Shown here one piece after another: positions 43,683-52,820 of a stretch of 64,000 nt of DNA (its first letter is position 1; every line of letters starts with the position of its first letter). Made by a program: the position numbers and the translations under genes. The notes under the pieces are model-generated. The model saw nothing but the letters and a program-made list of their open reading frames with translations, did not search any database and was not told the DNA's origin. Source of the DNA: Sphingobium sp. SCG-1 (lineage in GTDB: Bacteria; Pseudomonadota; Alphaproteobacteria; Sphingomonadales; Sphingomonadaceae); the NCBI RefSeq assembly GCF_002953135.1, contig NZ_CP026372.1:930001-994000 (forward strand), given 5' to 3'.

Positions 43683-45238
43683 GCGAACAGCCCGTGGACG
43701 TACCAGTTGGGGTGGGACTTTTCGGTGTAAAGGCCGTGGCGGAATATCCAGAAGCGACGACCGCGCGCGTCCTCCACGCGATAATAGTCGCGGGTGGTGC
43801 CGGTCCCCTCCGGGCGCTTCCACCATTCCGCCGCGATCCGCTCCGGTCCTTCGAAGCGAGTGACATCATGCAATGTGCGCCGCCAGCGAAAGCGATGCGG
43901 CGGGCCGTCGGGGACTTCGGCCATGACTTCGATTTTCTGCGGCGGATCGAACAAGTGGACGGGGCGCAGGGGCGGTTCCCCGGCTTCGGGCTTTTCCCAT
44001 TGTGCGGGAACAGGGGCCTCGACGGCAGGCAGCGTCAACACGCCTTGCTCGGGTATGTGCGTATCGCGCGGCGCGAAGCGATGGATGCGGTCGCGGCCCA
44101 ATCGCGTCGAGAGCCTGTCGACCAGCGCGGCCATGGCCTCCTGCGTGACCGCGCCGCCTTCAAGCTGCAACTGCGTCGGCATCATCGGCTCGAGAGCGGG
44201 CACGGAAAGGCGGATCATATCGAAGCCGAAGCCCGGATCAATGGGATCGGCCAATGCCTCGATCCGTTCGGAGAAGAGCTTAATAAGGAGCGCCGGATCA
44301 CGCAGCGGAAGGCCGCTCTCCACGCCGAGATCGCGCATCTGCCCATCGCTCCGGAACAGGCGCACGATGAAGCGACGGCCGCCCTTGCGCCGCTCCTCCA
44401 TCACCTGCGCCGCGTCTTCGCCAAGGTCGCCGATGACGGTGAGTATGTCTTCGGTGCGGGCAATGGGTTCGGCGAAACGGCGTTCGAAGAACAAGGCGGG
44501 GAGGGCGCGGCGGGGCACGATGCGACTGTCCCTCTGTCCCAGCACGCGGACCAGCATATCCGTTGCCTCTTCCCCGAAACGCGCCGCGATGGGTGCGGAG
44601 GGCCGCGTGGCGAGGTCGCCTATGGTGCGCAGTCCCGCGCGGCGTAGCGCGGTCTCGGTCTCCGGTTCCAGCCGCAGGGCCGCAATTGGAAGGCGGCGCA
44701 GGGCTGCATCCTCGCTGGCTGCGGGTACGTTCTGGAACCGGGCGAGCGCTTGTGCGCCTTCCGGCGTATCAGCGAAGGCGTGGCGCAGATGCCCGGTCGT
44801 CCCACTCATCCAGCGGCGCATCCGCTGTTCCAGATCATCGACCAGCGCCGTCTCGCCACCGAACAGATGCGCGCAGCCGGTGATGTCGAGGGTTATGCCA
44901 TCGGGCGAATCAAGCGCCACCATCGGCGTGTAACGGTCGCAATGATCCGCGATCCGCTCCAGCCAGCGCAGATCCGCGCCGGGATCGGCATCAAACACCG
45001 TCAGTTCGGGTACGCGTGCGCGGGCATCGGCCAAGGCCAGCCCCGGCGAGAGCCCCAGCGCAACGGCCTGTGGATCGAGCGCGGCAATGCGCATCGCGCC
45101 GCGTATCTTCTCGATGAGCGCGAAAGGACCGTCAGCCGGTGCGTCGGATCGGGAGGACAGCAGGCGCATCATCCTGTCCGCCGAAAGGAAGGGGAACCAC
45201 AGCGCCAGATGACGCCGCCCGGATGGTTGTGTTTGCAT
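43679..45238 (-). CDS. imuB: ImuB, Y-family-polymerase-like mutasome protein
   Basis: ImuB is a catalytically inactive Y-family relative that binds the beta clamp and brings DnaE2 to damage. The 519-residue protein starts MQTQPSGRRHLALWFPFLSA at 45238. It keeps the palm and little-finger layout, and lacks the usual pair of catalytic acids at the YVD/SIDE sites, as the family does (TLDITGCAHLFGGE is the conserved region). The start lies inside imuA (107-bp overlap), and the stop overlaps dnaE2 by 4 bases, so the cassette is one transcript under the LexA box at 45962. Confidence 0.93.
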   Translation of the reverse strand: MQTQPSGRRHLALWFPFLSADRMMRLLSSRSDAPADGPFALIEKIRGAMRIAALDPQAVALGLSPGLALADARARVPELTVFDADPGADLRWLERIADHCDRYTPMVALDSPDGITLDITGCAHLFGGETALVDDLEQRMRRWMSGTTGHLRHAFADTPEGAQALARFQNVPAASEDAALRRLPIAALRLEPETETALRRAGLRTIGDLATRPSAPIAARFGEEATDMLVRVLGQRDSRIVPRRALPALFFERRFAEPIARTEDILTVIGDLGEDAAQVMEERRKGGRRFIVRLFRSDGQMRDLGVESGLPLRDPALLIKLFSERIEALADPIDPGFGFDMIRLSVPALEPMMPTQLQLEGGAVTQEAMAALVDRLSTRLGRDRIHRFAPRDTHIPEQGVLTLPAVEAPVPAQWEKPEAGEPPLRPVHLFDPPQKIEVMAEVPDGPPHRFRWRRTLHDVTRFEGPERIAAEWWKRPEGTGTTRDYYRVEDARGRRFWIFRHGLYTEKSHPNWYVHGLFA

Positions 45239-45959
45239 GGCGTTCTGCCGGCCTGTCTGCCGCAAGGAAGACTGCTCGTTCACGATCCCACTCCACATGC
45301 CAGCGTCCGCCCGCAGGGCGACCACGCTGGCGCAACAATTCGATTTCCAGGGTTGGGTGGCCCGGAGCGTTGGCCTCCAGCGGCGCGGATGCCGCTGCCC
45401 GCACAGCCCATCGAGTCTGGGCGGCACTCGGCGTCGGCTCAGCATCGACCCGCAGCAGCAATATCGTAACGCCCGATGCTTCGGCGGCGAGGGCGAGGCG
45501 GCGGCTGGCAGTCAGGTCGAGCGCAGGCGGGCGCTGCCATAGTTCGACCACCGCCACGCCCACATCCGGGCAGCGCACGACATCTGCCGCCGCGCGCAGA
45601 ACGGAAAGAGGATCGGGCAAAACCGCCAATATCATCCGTGCGGGATCGAGGCCAATTTCCATTAGTCCCGCGGCGTGCAGCCTGCCGCTCGCCTTCTGTA
45701 CCCCTTCCTGCCGCAGCCAGATTATGCCGCCGCCCAACCGCACAGCCAGCATAGTCGCGAAACCCGTAATGCTTCCCGCATCGTCAGGCTCCGACGCGAA
45801 TAGTTCATGCAGGCAACCTCTTGCGATTCCGCCTCCTGTGGCTACGTCGATCCCGTCATGGCCGCTGCTGACATGGACCTCCGCCATTGCCGGACGATGC
45901 TGCTCAATGGCGGCAATCCTGCGTTTGAGCGCGGATAGGGAGGGTAAAGAATCGGCCAT
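45132..45959 (-). CDS. imuA: ImuA, RecA-like SOS mutagenesis protein
   Basis: ImuA (SulA2/RecA-like) partners ImuB and DnaE2 in translesion synthesis. The 275-residue protein has ALKRRIAAIE at the start and a RecA-related core in which GGGIARGCLHELFA replaces a canonical Walker A. The C-terminal 35 residues are read in another frame by imuB. The ATG at 45959 lies only 2 bases from the LexA box, so the transcript must have a very short leader or start inside the box. Confidence 0.88.
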   Translation of the reverse strand: MADSLPSLSALKRRIAAIEQHRPAMAEVHVSSGHDGIDVATGGGIARGCLHELFASEPDDAGSITGFATMLAVRLGGGIIWLRQEGVQKASGRLHAAGLMEIGLDPARMILAVLPDPLSVLRAAADVVRCPDVGVAVVELWQRPPALDLTASRRLALAAEASGVTILLLRVDAEPTPSAAQTRWAVRAAASAPLEANAPGHPTLEIELLRQRGRPAGGRWHVEWDRERAVFLAADRPAERHANTTIRAASSGAVVPLPFGGQDDAPAVLPIRRTG

Positions 45960-45961
45960 AT

Positions 45962-45976
45962 GTTCACTATATGTTC
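45962..45976 (-). promoter_or_regulatory. LexA (SOS) box of the imuA-imuB-dnaE2 cassette
   Basis: GTTC-ACTATAT-GTTC is an exact alphaproteobacterial LexA site (GTTC-N7-GTTC; read on the minus strand as GAAC-N7-GAAC). It ends 2 bases upstream of the imuA start codon. LexA binding here would block the whole cassette until RecA-driven LexA cleavage. Confidence 0.92.
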
Positions 45977-46001
45977 CTTATCTCCTTCCTTCATTCCACA
46001 G

Positions 46002-46454
46002 TCAACCAGTCATGCGCATGACGTCGGCCGCGTTGCTCGCCAATCGGTCGGCGCGCTCATTGTCGGGATGCCCGGCATGGCCTTTGACCCATCGCCAATC
46101 TATCCTGTGGCGGCGGGTGGCTTCGACCAAGGCCTGCCAGAGTTCCGCGTTTTTGACAGGCTTTTTGTCGGCGGTCTTCCAGCCGTTCTTTTGCCAGCCG
46201 AACACCCACTTGGTGATGCCGTCCTTCACATAATTGCTGTCGGTGGTCAGGATGACATGACAGGGGCGCTTGAGAGCGTTCAGCGCCTCGATCGCGGCCA
46301 TCAATTCCATGCGGTTGTTGGTCGTCAGCTTCTCGCCGCCGGACAAATCCTTCTCATGCGGGCCGGACCGGATCACTGCGCCCCAGCCGCCGGGGCCGGG
46401 ATTGCCCTTGCATGCGCCGTCGGTGAAAATCTCGACTGTGGTCGGTTCGCTCAT
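46002..46454 (-). CDS. rnhA: ribonuclease HI
   Basis: RNase HI cuts RNA in RNA-DNA hybrids. The 150-residue protein has all catalytic acids in context: IFTDGACKGNPGPGGWG (first Asp), TNNRMELMAAI (Glu), ILTTDSNYV (Asp) and a final Asp near GHPDNERAD. The start overlaps the thrB stop by 4 bases (ATGA), so the two are co-translated. Confidence 0.96.
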   Translation of the reverse strand: MSEPTTVEIFTDGACKGNPGPGGWGAVIRSGPHEKDLSGGEKLTTNNRMELMAAIEALNALKRPCHVILTTDSNYVKDGITKWVFGWQKNGWKTADKKPVKNAELWQALVEATRRHRIDWRWVKGHAGHPDNERADRLASNAADVMRMTG

Positions 46455-47413
46455 GCGCCGAGCAACATGGATGGATGCGCCGTAGCGTAGAAATCCAGAC
46501 GCCGCAGGAAGGCGAGGGGATCTTTGCGAGTCACCATCGCATCGGCGGGTGTGTTGATCCAGTCATAGGCGCGCGTCAGGAGAAAGCGCAAAGCCGCGCC
46601 CCGGCACAAGGCGGGGAAGGCGGCGCGCTCGGAATCCGATAGGCCGAATGCGCCATCATAGCCCACCACCAGAGCCGCACCGCGATTGGAATGATAGGCA
46701 CTGCCGTCATTCGCAAAGCACCATGCGCCATGCGTCACGGCAAGATCATAGGCGCGAATGTCCGTGCAACTGAAATAGAAGTCGATGAGGCCAGTAACGT
46801 CATCGCCCAGCATCAGGACATTGTCCGGAAAAAGATCGGCATGGATGACGGAGCGAGGCAAATCCACGGGCCAATTTGCGTCCAGCCAACTGAGTTCGGC
46901 AGCGACGCGTTCACCAAAGCCCGGAGCAATGCTGTCGAAATCGGCTCCGCATTTATCGGCAAGATCGTGCCACCCGGCAGGATCAAGCGCGTTGGGGCGA
47001 GTGCCGGTAAAATCCGCCGCTGCCCGATGCATTTCCCCCAATGCCTTGCCTGCCGCCCGTGCCTGCGCTGGCGTCGGTTCGGTGACGGACACACCGGTCA
47101 GAAATTCGATAAGGCATGCGGGACGTCCACCCAGTTGCTGAAGCTTGGCCCCGTCCCGATCGCCAATGAAACGGGGCACTTTGCAGCCGCGCGCACCCAG
47201 ATGATCGAGCAGGTCCATGAAGAATGGCAGGTCCGCTTCATCGACGCGCTTTTCGTACAGCGTCAGGATGAAACGGTCCTGCGTCGTTTCGATCAGGTAA
47301 TTGCTGTTCTCGACACCTTCGGCAATGCCCTTTGCAGAGACTAGGCTACCGACATCATAGCGCGTCAGGAAAGCGGCCATGTCCTCGGCCGGTACATGCG
47401 TATATACTGCCAT
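46451..47413 (-). CDS. thrB: homoserine kinase (ThrB, APH fold)
   Basis: Phosphorylates homoserine for threonine synthesis. The 320-residue protein is of the aminoglycoside-phosphotransferase-like type used by alphaproteobacteria: AEGVENSNYLIETTQDRFIL (N-lobe), SVIHADLFPDNVLMLGDDV (catalytic HxDxxxxN) and GLIDFYFSCTDIRAYDLAVT (metal-binding Asp). The gene lies 6 bases from ispH upstream and overlaps rnhA downstream, so ispH-thrB-rnhA look like one operon. Confidence 0.95.
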   Translation of the reverse strand: MAVYTHVPAEDMAAFLTRYDVGSLVSAKGIAEGVENSNYLIETTQDRFILTLYEKRVDEADLPFFMDLLDHLGARGCKVPRFIGDRDGAKLQQLGGRPACLIEFLTGVSVTEPTPAQARAAGKALGEMHRAAADFTGTRPNALDPAGWHDLADKCGADFDSIAPGFGERVAAELSWLDANWPVDLPRSVIHADLFPDNVLMLGDDVTGLIDFYFSCTDIRAYDLAVTHGAWCFANDGSAYHSNRGAALVVGYDGAFGLSDSERAAFPALCRGAALRFLLTRAYDWINTPADAMVTRKDPLAFLRRLDFYATAHPSMLLGA

Positions 47414-47419
47414 GAAGTG

Positions 47420-48397
47420 TCAGGCCGCTTCAAGACCGCGGGGAAGCTTGAAGGACACCGTTTCCCGGACTTCTTCGACTTCCCGCTCCTCGACATCGAA
47501 CTTCTCGGAAAGCTTGGCGACGACTTCACGCACCAGCACTTCGGGTGCCGACGCGCCTGCCGTGATCCCGAGGGTTGCGACACCCCGCAGCCATTCGAAA
47601 TCGATCTCGTCCGCACGCTGGATGAGGCGAGCGGGTGTGCCTTCCCGGTCTGCGACTTCAACCAGTCGCAGCGAATTCGAGCTATTCGGTGCACCGATGA
47701 CGAGCACCGCGTCGCAGGATGACGCTATCGCCTTGACGGCATTCTGCCGGTTGGAGGTGGCGTAGCAAATATCCTCACCCTTCGGCGAAGCGATAGTAGG
47801 AAATCGGCGTTGCAGCACGTCTACGATCGCCGCCGTGTCATCCACTGACAAAGTCGTCTGCGTCAGGAATGCCAGATTATCGGGATCTGGCGCCGTAAAC
47901 GCTTCCGCATCTGCGACCGTTTCGATCAGGGTCATGGTGTTCTCAGGCACCTGACCGAACGTCCCGATGACTTCGGGATGGCCGCGATGGCCGATGAACA
48001 GGATGTGCCGCCCTGCCGCGACTTGCCGTTCCGCCTGACGATGGACCTTGGATACCAGCGGGCACGTTGCATCGAAATAGGAAAGTCCCCGCTGCTGCGC
48101 GTCGACCGGCACCGATTTGGGAACGCCATGCGCCGAGAATATGACCGGAACGCCATCGGGCACTTCGTCCAGTTCCTCGACGAAGACCGCGCCCTTCGCC
48201 TTCAAGCCTTCCACCACGAAGCGATTATGGACGATCTCATGCCGCACATAGACCGGCGCGCCATATTTCTCGAGCGCGCGCTCCACGATCACGATGGCGC
48301 GGTCCACTCCGGCACAAAAACCCCGCGGCGCCGCAATCAACAGCAGCAAGGGCAATTTAGCGGATAGGTTGGCTGACGAGGGCGCGATGTCTGTCAT
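47420..48397 (-). CDS. ispH: 4-hydroxy-3-methylbut-2-enyl diphosphate reductase
   Basis: IspH performs the last step of the MEP isoprenoid route, making IPP and DMAPP with a [4Fe-4S] cluster. The 325-residue protein has the cluster cysteines in PRGFCAGVDRA, in DATCPLVSKVH and in the C-terminal part (SCDAVLVIGAP). NSSNSLRLVEV is the substrate motif. I use the ATG at 48397 (AAAGGCTTTGGCT before it). The in-frame start at 48475 adds a basic tail not found in the family. It heads the ispH-thrB-rnhA operon and diverges from the lipoprotein gene. Confidence 0.96.
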   Translation of the reverse strand: MTDIAPSSANLSAKLPLLLLIAAPRGFCAGVDRAIVIVERALEKYGAPVYVRHEIVHNRFVVEGLKAKGAVFVEELDEVPDGVPVIFSAHGVPKSVPVDAQQRGLSYFDATCPLVSKVHRQAERQVAAGRHILFIGHRGHPEVIGTFGQVPENTMTLIETVADAEAFTAPDPDNLAFLTQTTLSVDDTAAIVDVLQRRFPTIASPKGEDICYATSNRQNAVKAIASSCDAVLVIGAPNSSNSLRLVEVADREGTPARLIQRADEIDFEWLRGVATLGITAGASAPEVLVREVVAKLSEKFDVEEREVEEVRETVSFKLPRGLEAA

Positions 48398-48541
48398 AGC
48401 CAAAGCCTTTAGGCGAAGCTTCGACAGGAGGAAAGGCGCTTCCTTGCCGCCCGTGCCGCTGCACTTCTCGCGCATGCGTGTTGCGTCGCGAGTGGCGGAT
48501 GGATAAGAAGCCGGTCATCCTCGCTTTTTCAGGGAATTCCT

Positions 48542-49180
48542 GTGACCATCGCCAGAACCGCACTTGTAAGCCTAGCCGTTATCGCTCTTGCGGGCTGTTC
48601 GCGCAGTGGGGAAATCGATGCGACAGGCGGCATAATCGCGGTTCGCTCGGCCTGTCCGACGGCGGCTGTCCCGGCCTATACGGGCGACATTACCCTGTTC
48701 AATCCGGCTACCAGCCGCGATGCTTCCGCTATCGACGTAGTGGCAGACATCACGAATGTTCGGGCGACATGTGCGGATGGCGCACAGCTTTACACCGAGG
48801 CCACGTTCGATGTGCAGGCGCGGCGCAGCGATGCCAGCGCGGCACGGGAAGTCACCTTGCCCTACTTCGCAACGGTCGTGCGCGGCGGTAGCAGCGTTAT
48901 AGCCAAGCGCGTTGCGCAAGTGACGCTCCGCTTCGCGCCTGGCGAATATCGCACCACGGCGACTGCCAAGGCCGCGTCCTATGTCGACAAGGACGTTGCG
49001 ACCTTGCCGAAGGACATTCAGGACAAGATCAGCCAGAAGCGCAAGGCAGGCGACGCCGATGCCGCGCTCGATCCGTTCGCCTCGCCCGAGGTGAAGGCAG
49101 CGTTGCAGCGTACCAGTTTCGAACTGCTGGTGGGCTTCAACCTAACGCAGGATCAGCTCCGATATAATGTGACGCGTTGA
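48542..49180 (+). CDS. putative lipoprotein, conserved hypothetical
   Basis: A 212-residue secreted protein. The GTG start at 48542 leads to a lipoprotein signal (TIARTALVSLAVIALAGC, lipobox LAGC with Cys19), so it should be attached to the outer membrane or face the periplasm. The rest is beta-rich (VDVVADITNVRATCADG, LYTEATFDVQARR), with a C-terminal Lys/Asp-rich part and an RTSFELLVGFNLTQDQLRYN end. I know no function. A terminator follows 20 bases after the stop. Confidence 0.75.
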   Translation: MTIARTALVSLAVIALAGCSRSGEIDATGGIIAVRSACPTAAVPAYTGDITLFNPATSRDASAIDVVADITNVRATCADGAQLYTEATFDVQARRSDASAAREVTLPYFATVVRGGSSVIAKRVAQVTLRFAPGEYRTTATAKAASYVDKDVATLPKDIQDKISQKRKAGDADAALDPFASPEVKAALQRTSFELLVGFNLTQDQLRYNVTR

Positions 49181-49199
49181 TCGCTGGGCCGGTTGGTCC

Positions 49200-49224
49200 A
49201 GCAGCTATGGGCTGCTCTTTTCTT
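49200..49224 (+). terminator. Rho-independent terminator after the lipoprotein gene
   Basis: AGCAGC and GCTGCT form a 6-bp stem with a 5-base loop (TATGG), directly followed by CTTTTCTT. It lies 20 bases after the stop at 49180 and before the argS operon, so it should separate the two transcripts. Confidence 0.55.
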
Positions 49225-49297
49225 CGATACGCGGTAAGGGCAGCGGTATAGCGCCAGCCGAAGGCTGCGCAGTGTTTTTACCCGTGGGGAATTTCCG

Positions 49298-51025
49298 GTG
49301 ACTTTGTACGCCCGTTTCACGACCTATCTCGATGCTGTGCTGGACCAGCTTGTCGCTTCGGGCGATTTGCCTGCCGGTCTGGATCGCAAGGGCGTAACCG
49401 TCGAGCCGCCGCGCGATCCGAGCCATGGCGATCTTGCCACCAACGCCGCCATGGTGCTGGCCAAGCCCGCCGGCACCAACCCGCGCGCGCTGGCCGAGAA
49501 GGTTGCGGCAGGGTTGCAGGCGCTGGAGGAAGTGGCTGAGGTTTCGGTGGCTGGTCCCGGCTTCCTAAACATGCGCCTGACCGATGCGACGTGGCGCGCC
49601 GAACTGGCGGCGATCCACGCCGAGGGCAAGGACTACGGACGCACCGACATGGGGCAGGGCGTTCATGTGAATGTCGAATATGTCTCCGCCAATCCTACTG
49701 GCCCGATGCACATGGGGCATTGCCGGGGCGCAGTGGTGGGGGACGCTCTCGCGACGCTGCTCGAATATGCCGGGCACAAGGTCACGCGTGAATATTACAT
49801 CAACGACGCGGGGGGGCAGGTCGATGTCCTCGCGCGCTCGGTGCATCTCCGGTATCGCGAGGCACTTAGCGAAGATGTGGGTGCGATCCCCGAAGGCCTG
49901 TATCCCGGTGATTATCTGATCCCGGTGGGCCAGAAGCTGGCTGCCGAATATGGCGATGCCATGGTCGCGGCACCGGAAAGCGAGTGGCTGGTGCCCTTCC
50001 GCAAGCAGGCGGTTGCGGCGATGATGGACATGATCCGGGATGATCTCGCGCTGCTCGGCATCCATCACGATCTCTTCTCATCCGAAGCGGAGTTGCAGGA
50101 GGCAGGCAAGCCGGAGGCGGCCGAAGCCTGGCTACGCGAGCAGGGACTGGTTTATGACGGTGTTCTTGAGGCACCGAAGGGAGAAACGCCGGAAGATTGG
50201 GAGCCGGTCGAACTGCCGCTATTCCGCTCCACGCAGTTTGGCGACGATCAGGATCGTCCGATCAAGAAGTCCAACGGAAGCTGGACCTATTTCGGCGCGG
50301 ACCTCGCTTACCATTATCAGAAAGCGGAGGCCGCCGATCAGTTGATCGACATATGGGGCGCGGATCATGCGGGAACCGTGAAGCGCATCCAGGCGGCGGT
50401 CGCGGCGCTCACGGGCGGCAAGACCCGGTTCGACGTGAAGCTGGTGCAGATGGTGCGCCTGCTCCGCAATGGCGAGCCGGTGAAAATGTCGAAGCGCTCC
50501 GGCAATTTCGTGACGTTGGCCGATGTCGTGAAGGAAGTGGGCAAGGATGTCGTCCGCTTCACCATGCTGACGCGCAAGGCCGATGCGCAGATGGATTTCG
50601 ACTTTGCCAAGGTCGTGGAAGCGTCGAAGGACAATCCGGTCTTCTACGTACAATATGCCCATGCGCGGATTTCCTCGCTGGGTCGCCGTGCTGCGGAAGC
50701 GGGTCTCGATCTTCCAGCGCCGGACCTGTCCCGGCTTGGGACGGGAGAGCTTGAGGTGGTCAAGCGCGCAGCACAGTTTCCACGTATCGTGGAGGCCGCC
50801 GCACAGAGCCGCGAACCGCATCGTATCGCCTTTTATCTCAATGACTTGGCGGCGTCTTTCCATGGCTGGTGGAACCAGGGTAACGACAATCCGGAGCTGC
50901 GCGTGATTGTTGCGGACGATCCGGCGACCACATCGGCAAGGCTTTTCTTGGCGCAGGGAATCGGGCAGATAATCCGCAACGGCTTGGCACTAATGGGGGT
51001 CGAGGCGCTGACGGAGATGCAGTGA
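49298..51025 (+). CDS. argS: arginyl-tRNA synthetase
   Basis: Charges tRNA-Arg. The 575-residue class I synthetase has the HIGH motif as HMGH (ANPTGPMHMGHCRGAV), the second signature as KMSKR (VKMSKRSGNFVTL), an N-terminal ArgRS additional domain and a C-terminal anticodon-binding DALR domain ending LALMGVEALTEMQ. The start is the GTG at 49298. The stop overlaps the SPOR gene by 4 bases. This is the first gene of a long operon reaching tatC. Confidence 0.97.
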   Translation: MTLYARFTTYLDAVLDQLVASGDLPAGLDRKGVTVEPPRDPSHGDLATNAAMVLAKPAGTNPRALAEKVAAGLQALEEVAEVSVAGPGFLNMRLTDATWRAELAAIHAEGKDYGRTDMGQGVHVNVEYVSANPTGPMHMGHCRGAVVGDALATLLEYAGHKVTREYYINDAGGQVDVLARSVHLRYREALSEDVGAIPEGLYPGDYLIPVGQKLAAEYGDAMVAAPESEWLVPFRKQAVAAMMDMIRDDLALLGIHHDLFSSEAELQEAGKPEAAEAWLREQGLVYDGVLEAPKGETPEDWEPVELPLFRSTQFGDDQDRPIKKSNGSWTYFGADLAYHYQKAEAADQLIDIWGADHAGTVKRIQAAVAALTGGKTRFDVKLVQMVRLLRNGEPVKMSKRSGNFVTLADVVKEVGKDVVRFTMLTRKADAQMDFDFAKVVEASKDNPVFYVQYAHARISSLGRRAAEAGLDLPAPDLSRLGTGELEVVKRAAQFPRIVEAAAQSREPHRIAFYLNDLAASFHGWWNQGNDNPELRVIVADDPATTSARLFLAQGIGQIIRNGLALMGVEALTEMQ

Positions 51026-51759
51026 TGAGTGATTATGCGCGTGGCAGCCTGAACCTGGATGACGAGGATCGTCTTCCGTGGCTGGAACCGGCTGATCGCG
51101 AGGACGATAATGACGGTGTCTCTCCGCTTAAGCTGCTCGCCTTCATCGTCACTGGCTTGATCGCATTGGGGGTGATCGTCGGCGGCGTATATTGGATACA
51201 GAACCGTACATCTTCGGCGGCTTCAGGCGGTGATGCGCAGCTTATCGCAGCCCCCGCTGGCGACTATAAAGTGCCAGCGAATGAAGTGGACGCCAAGAAA
51301 TTTGCCGGTGAAGGTGACGCCAGTTTCGCTGCAAGCGAAGGCGTGGAGCGTGCAGGCCGGATCGATCCCAGCCGCGTACCCGAAGCGCCTGTAACGGCCG
51401 GACCAGCGCCTGTTGAGGCTGCAAAGACCGCGGCAGCGAAGCCCTCCAGCCAATTCTCGGCACCCGTATCTGATGCAACGCGCGGCAGCGCGGCGTCGAA
51501 ACCCGCAGCCACCGCCAAAGCCAGCGGCCCGATGATACAGCTTGGCGCTTATGGTAGCCAATCCAGCGCCAAGGATGCATGGAACCGACTGTCCAAACGG
51601 TTCGACTATCTCGCGCCGCTCGGCACTTCGGTCGAGTCCGTGAAGGTTGGAGAGACGACGCTGTATCGACTCCGCGCGAGTGCCGGGACGGGCGCACAGG
51701 CCAGTGCGATCTGCGGGAAACTGCGCGTCGCTGGGGAAAGCTGCCTCGTCGTCAATTGA
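51022..51759 (+). CDS. SPOR-domain membrane protein
   Basis: A 245-residue protein with a short cytoplasmic part, one transmembrane helix (about 36-57: LLAFIVTGLIALGVIVGGVY), an Ala/Pro/Lys-rich linker and a C-terminal SPOR domain (about 170-245: MIQLGAYGSQSSAKDAWNRL...). SPOR domains bind peptidoglycan stripped of stem peptides at division sites. The position between argS and nagZ is conserved in sphingomonads and fits a cell-wall role. The start overlaps argS (ATGA). Confidence 0.9.
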   Translation: MMSDYARGSLNLDDEDRLPWLEPADREDDNDGVSPLKLLAFIVTGLIALGVIVGGVYWIQNRTSSAASGGDAQLIAAPAGDYKVPANEVDAKKFAGEGDASFAASEGVERAGRIDPSRVPEAPVTAGPAPVEAAKTAAAKPSSQFSAPVSDATRGSAASKPAATAKASGPMIQLGAYGSQSSAKDAWNRLSKRFDYLAPLGTSVESVKVGETTLYRLRASAGTGAQASAICGKLRVAGESCLVVN

Positions 51760-51798
51760 CGCTTCGACAGGGCGAGCCACTCGCGTTAGAATGGCGGC

Positions 51799-52806
51799 AT
51801 GAAACCCGTCATCTTTGGCTTGTCCGGCACGTCGCTCACCGCTGACGAAGCGGCGTTCTTTCGCGATGCCGATCCGGCAGGCTACATAATCTTCGGCCGG
51901 AATGTCGAGGACGTGGCGCAACTGCGCGCACTAACCGATTCGATGCGTACACTTCACGGTCGGGACAATTTGCTTATCATGATCGATCAGGAAGGTGGCC
52001 GCGTCGCGCGCATGCGTCCGCCGGTCTGGCCCGCCTTTCCGCCGGGATCGTCGTTCGACCGGCTCTACGACATCGCGCCGATCACGGCGATCGAAGCGGC
52101 CCGCACCAATGCACAGGCGATCGCTATCACGCTTCGGGAGTGTGGCATCACCGTCGACGCGCTTCCGTTGCTGGACGTGCGCCAGCCCGGAGCCAGCGAC
52201 ATCATGGGCGACCGGACGCTCGGCGGCGAGCCTATGCGTGTCGCGGCCCTAGGGCGTGCCGTGCTCGACGGCCTGAGGCGGGGTGGTGTTACGGGGATCG
52301 TAAAACATATGCCGGGACACGGCCGCGCTGCTGTCGACAGCCACCTTGAACTACCCCATGTCGATGCTGATGAAGAGGCGTTGCAGGTCGATCTTGAACC
52401 GTTCCAGTCGCTCAACTGGGCACCGATGGGGATGACGGCGCACATCGTCTACTCTGCCTGGGATGACCAGCGACCCGCCAGCCTCTCGCCGACCATCATT
52501 CAGGACATCATCCGCGACCGCATCGGTTTTGACGGGCTGCTCATGTCCGATGATCTCGACATGAAGGCGTTGAGTGGAAGCATTCCCGAACTGGCCGTCG
52601 CTGTGGTGGCCGCAGGGTGCGACATCGCGCTCAATTGCTGGGGCCGCATGGAGGAAATGATCGGCCTTGCTAAGGCGCTGCCGGATATTACACCACGCGC
52701 GCGGGAGCGGCTGGATGCGGGCCTCGCCTATGCGTCCGCATCGCAGGATGAAGTGCCACTGGAGGCTCTGCTGGCCAAGCGTGACGAACTGCTGGCTCTG
52801 GTCTGA
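51799..52806 (+). CDS. nagZ: beta-N-acetylhexosaminidase
   Basis: NagZ (glycoside hydrolase family 3) removes GlcNAc from anhydromuropeptides in peptidoglycan recycling in the cytoplasm. The 335-residue protein has IMIDQEGGRVARMRPPVWPA, the catalytic loop VKHMPGHGRAAVDSHLELPH (with the general acid Asp-His pair) and the nucleophile region LLMSDDLDMKALSG. Length and absence of a signal peptide agree with the cytoplasmic form. It lies between the SPOR gene and scpA, the normal order. Confidence 0.95.
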   Translation: MKPVIFGLSGTSLTADEAAFFRDADPAGYIIFGRNVEDVAQLRALTDSMRTLHGRDNLLIMIDQEGGRVARMRPPVWPAFPPGSSFDRLYDIAPITAIEAARTNAQAIAITLRECGITVDALPLLDVRQPGASDIMGDRTLGGEPMRVAALGRAVLDGLRRGGVTGIVKHMPGHGRAAVDSHLELPHVDADEEALQVDLEPFQSLNWAPMGMTAHIVYSAWDDQRPASLSPTIIQDIIRDRIGFDGLLMSDDLDMKALSGSIPELAVAVVAAGCDIALNCWGRMEEMIGLAKALPDITPRARERLDAGLAYASASQDEVPLEALLAKRDELLALV

Positions 52807-52820
52807 GGACGGCAGTCAGC

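Noticed and set aside
43613..44933. Two very long plus-strand frames (344 and 379 codons) opposite imuB
   Set aside because: Arg/Ser/Ala-rich shadow translations of imuB with no recognisable fold. imuB is certain from context and motifs.
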